DNA of 64,000 bases from Clostridia bacterium (GTDB lineage: Bacteria; Bacillota; Clostridia; Christensenellales; Borkfalkiaceae): positions 1 to 64,000 of the forward strand of contig JAFYWI010000012.1 in NCBI GenBank assembly GCA_017558105.1. The letters run 5' to 3'. The notes beneath the pieces are model-generated. The model worked only from the letters and a program-made list of their open reading frames with translations. It ran no database searches and had not been told where the DNA came from. This document shows positions 62,225-64,000 of this stretch, piece after piece. Position numbers and translations under genes: made by a program. Position 1 is the stretch's first letter. Each line of letters opens with the position of its first letter.

Positions 62225-63532
62225 ATGGATTTATTCGACTTTTTACCAGAAAAAACTAAAAATATACCACTTGCAGAAAAAATGCGTGCAAAAACCTTGC
62301 AAGAGTTTATTGGGCAAGACCATATCGTTGCCGAAAACTCTTTGCTTCGCCGCGCTATTAAACTAGATAGGCTTGGCAGTTGCATATTTTGGGGGCCACC
62401 AGGGTGTGGCAAAACCACCCTTGCAAACGTTATTGCACTTGGTACTGACGGCGAGTTTGTTAAATTAAACGCAGTATCTTGTGGCGTTGCCGAAGTTAAA
62501 AAGGTTATAGAAGACGCAAAAACAAACGCAAAATTATATGGTAAAAAAACTTATCTTTTACTAGACGAGTGCCATAGGTTTAGCAAAACTCAAAGCGATA
62601 GTTTGTTGCCTGCCATTGAAAACGGAGATATTATTTTTATAGGTTCTACCACCGAAAACCCTTACGCTTCAATGACACCTGCTATAGTTTCAAGGTGCAG
62701 AGTTTTTGAACTTAAAAGGCTAATGGAAAAAGATATTAAGGTTGCGCTAAACAGGGCGCTTAAAGACAAAGAAAGGGGTTTAGGCGCTTATAACGTAGAA
62801 ATATTTGAAGATGCCTTAAACCATATTGCAAGCCTTTCTAAAGGAGATTTAAGGGTTGCGTATAACGCGCTAGAACTTGCCGTTTTAACAACCACGCCAG
62901 ATAACACTGGAAAAATTACTATAACCTTAAAAGACGCAGAAGAAAGCATTCAACAAAAAGCGCTTTCTTACGACGAGCAGTTGTATTACGATATTTTATC
63001 TGCATTTTGCAAAAGTTTAAGGGGTAGCGATTCTAACGCGGCGCTATATTATATGCAAAGGTTAATTCAAGGTGGGTGCGACCCGTTGTTAATTATAAGA
63101 AGGGTTATTGCGCACTCTGCCGAAGACGTTGGCTTAGCCGACCCTAACGCACTAGTAATTGCAACAAGTGCTTTAACTGCGCTACAAAATATGGGCTTAC
63201 CAGAAGGTTTGTTGCCTTTAACCCAAGCAATAATTTACGTTTGCGAAGCGCCAAAATCTAATTCAGTAGTAGTTGCTATGGATAGCGCTAAAGAAGATGC
63301 AGTTTCTAATCCAGACGATGAAATTCCATCTCACCTAAAAAACGCAGTTTACGGCTCTAAAGAAGATAAAGATAATTCTAAAAAATATAAGTACCCACAT
63401 AATTACGGGGGCTGGGTAGAGCAACAATATTTGCCAAACTCATTAAAGAATAGGGTTTACTATACCCCTAGCGATAACGGTTATGAAAAAACTATAAAAG
63501 AAATTAGAAAACAAAAAGGCATTAAGGACTAA
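62225..63532 (+). CDS. rarA: replication-associated recombination protein RarA (MgsA)
   Basis: 435 residues. AAA+ clamp-loader-like domain with Walker A GPPGCGKTT at 57-65 and Walker B YLLLDECHRF near 116, then the MgsA oligomerisation region (YDEQLYYDILSAFCKSLRGSD). The C-terminal YKYPHNYGGWVEQQYLP is typical. It acts at stalled replication forks. There is no Shine-Dalgarno sequence upstream of the ATG. The next gene starts three bases after the stop. Confidence 0.95.
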   Translation: MDLFDFLPEKTKNIPLAEKMRAKTLQEFIGQDHIVAENSLLRRAIKLDRLGSCIFWGPPGCGKTTLANVIALGTDGEFVKLNAVSCGVAEVKKVIEDAKTNAKLYGKKTYLLLDECHRFSKTQSDSLLPAIENGDIIFIGSTTENPYASMTPAIVSRCRVFELKRLMEKDIKVALNRALKDKERGLGAYNVEIFEDALNHIASLSKGDLRVAYNALELAVLTTTPDNTGKITITLKDAEESIQQKALSYDEQLYYDILSAFCKSLRGSDSNAALYYMQRLIQGGCDPLLIIRRVIAHSAEDVGLADPNALVIATSALTALQNMGLPEGLLPLTQAIIYVCEAPKSNSVVVAMDSAKEDAVSNPDDEIPSHLKNAVYGSKEDKDNSKKYKYPHNYGGWVEQQYLPNSLKNRVYYTPSDNGYEKTIKEIRKQKGIKD

Positions 63533-63535
63533 ATT

Positions 63536-64000
63536 ATGGATTACTCAATTAAACTTTCACAAGAATTTAACATTAGGCAAGATTATGCTAAAAACATTAT
63601 TACTTTAATAGATGAAGATAACACTATTCCTTTTATTGCAAGGTACAGAAAGGAAATGACGGGCAGTTGCGACGACCAAGTTTTAAGGGAATTTGCCGAT
63701 AGATTAAAGTATTTAAGAAATTTAGACAAAAGAAAACAAGAAGTTGTTGATTCTATTACCGAACAAGGCAAAATTACAACGGAAATAATGGTTGCTTTGG
63801 CAGGGGCTGAAACTTTAACCGAAGTAGAAGATATTTATAGGCCTTTTAAGCAAAAAAGAAAAACAAGGGCTAGCGTTGCTATTGAAAAGGGCTTAAAACC
63901 ACTTGCAGATAGCATTTTATTGCAAGAAGAAAACTTTAATTTAGAAGACGAAGCCTTAAAATTCGTTAGCGAAGAAAAGGGTGTAGAAAACGTTGAAAAA
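63536..64000 (+). CDS. tex: Tex-like RNA-binding transcription accessory protein, 5' part
   Basis: 155 codons are present before the right edge of the window (usual length about 720). The N-terminal Tex domain is clear: NTIPFIARYRKEMTGSCDD near residues 28-46, LREFADRLKYLRNLDKRKQEV near 48-69, and LTEVEDIYRPFKQKRKTRA near 92-111. Tex is an RNA-binding protein with HTH, YqgF-like and S1 domains that would lie further right. It is probably cotranscribed with rarA. Confidence 0.93.
   Translation, partial: MDYSIKLSQEFNIRQDYAKNIITLIDEDNTIPFIARYRKEMTGSCDDQVLREFADRLKYLRNLDKRKQEVVDSITEQGKITTEIMVALAGAETLTEVEDIYRPFKQKRKTRASVAIEKGLKPLADSILLQEENFNLEDEALKFVSEEKGVENVEK

Overview
The window looks like an origin-proximal piece of the chromosome of an AT-rich, anaerobic, Gram-positive bacterium of the Clostridia type (Bacillota). 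The evidence is the 16S rRNA 5' end, the Firmicutes gene neighbourhoods (jag-yidC-yidD-rnpA-rpmH-dnaN; yqzL-recO; rsmD-coaD-ylbJ; ecfA1-ecfA2-ecfT-truA-rplM-rpsI), the anaerobic enzymes (pyruvate:ferredoxin oxidoreductase, pyruvate phosphate dikinase, rubrerythrin), strong GGAGG-type ribosome binding sites and plain T-tract terminators. An uncultured gut lineage is plausible, but I cannot place it below class from sequence alone.

Layout. 1-980: the 5' end of a 16S rRNA gene on the minus strand, with two tandem consensus promoters. 980-6.9 kb: a LysM protein, a SpoVB/MurJ-type flippase, a CofE-like ligase, mnmA, a CNNM/CBS transporter and tRNA-Arg(CCG). 6.96-15.4 kb: a pyrimidine operon on the minus strand (pyrC-carB-pyrK-pyrD-pyrF-pyrE-pyrB), with a terminator-like hairpin in its leader, no carA, and a PyrI-type zinc domain fused to PyrB. 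15.7-21.0 kb: cvpA, two parS sites, ftsH, parA and parB. 21.1-24.2 kb: an acyltransferase fusion and a two-gene restriction-modification cassette bracketed by a 26-bp direct repeat that is itself a terminator hairpin. 24.2-28.4 kb: jag, yidC, yidD, rnpA, rpmH and dnaN on the minus strand. 28.4-28.87 kb: a very AT-rich divergent spacer with eight GTTAATAA-like repeats, which I propose as oriC; dnaA is not in the window. 28.9-33.9 kb: rsmG, a SLOG protein, a cyclophilin, an amino-acid ABC transporter and rubrerythrin. 34-39.2 kb: a cation/proton antiporter with a PII-like partner, and nifJ. 39.4-44.3 kb: the ECF module, truA, rplM and rpsI; L13 carries an inserted coiled coil. 44.5-47.6 kb: two related short peptides, one frameshifted as given, around a large secreted protein. 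47.7-49.3 kb: KDPG aldolase and KDG kinase. 49.5-64 kb: a lipoprotein, yqzL-recO, ppdK, glf, small conserved proteins, pyridoxal kinase, alr, rsmD-coaD-ylbJ, rarA and the start of tex.

How the genes fit together. KDG kinase and KDPG aldolase would yield pyruvate and glyceraldehyde-3-phosphate from hexuronate-derived KDG. NifJ can oxidise the pyruvate to acetyl-CoA, and PPDK interconverts it with phosphoenolpyruvate. parA, parB and parS beside dnaN/rpmH support an origin-proximal segregation locus. The most unusual items are the candidate oriC, the terminator-bracketed restriction-modification cassette, the peptide/secreted-protein locus, the enlarged L13 and YidC, and several genes whose start codon lies at the predicted transcription start (rsmG, alr, rarA).
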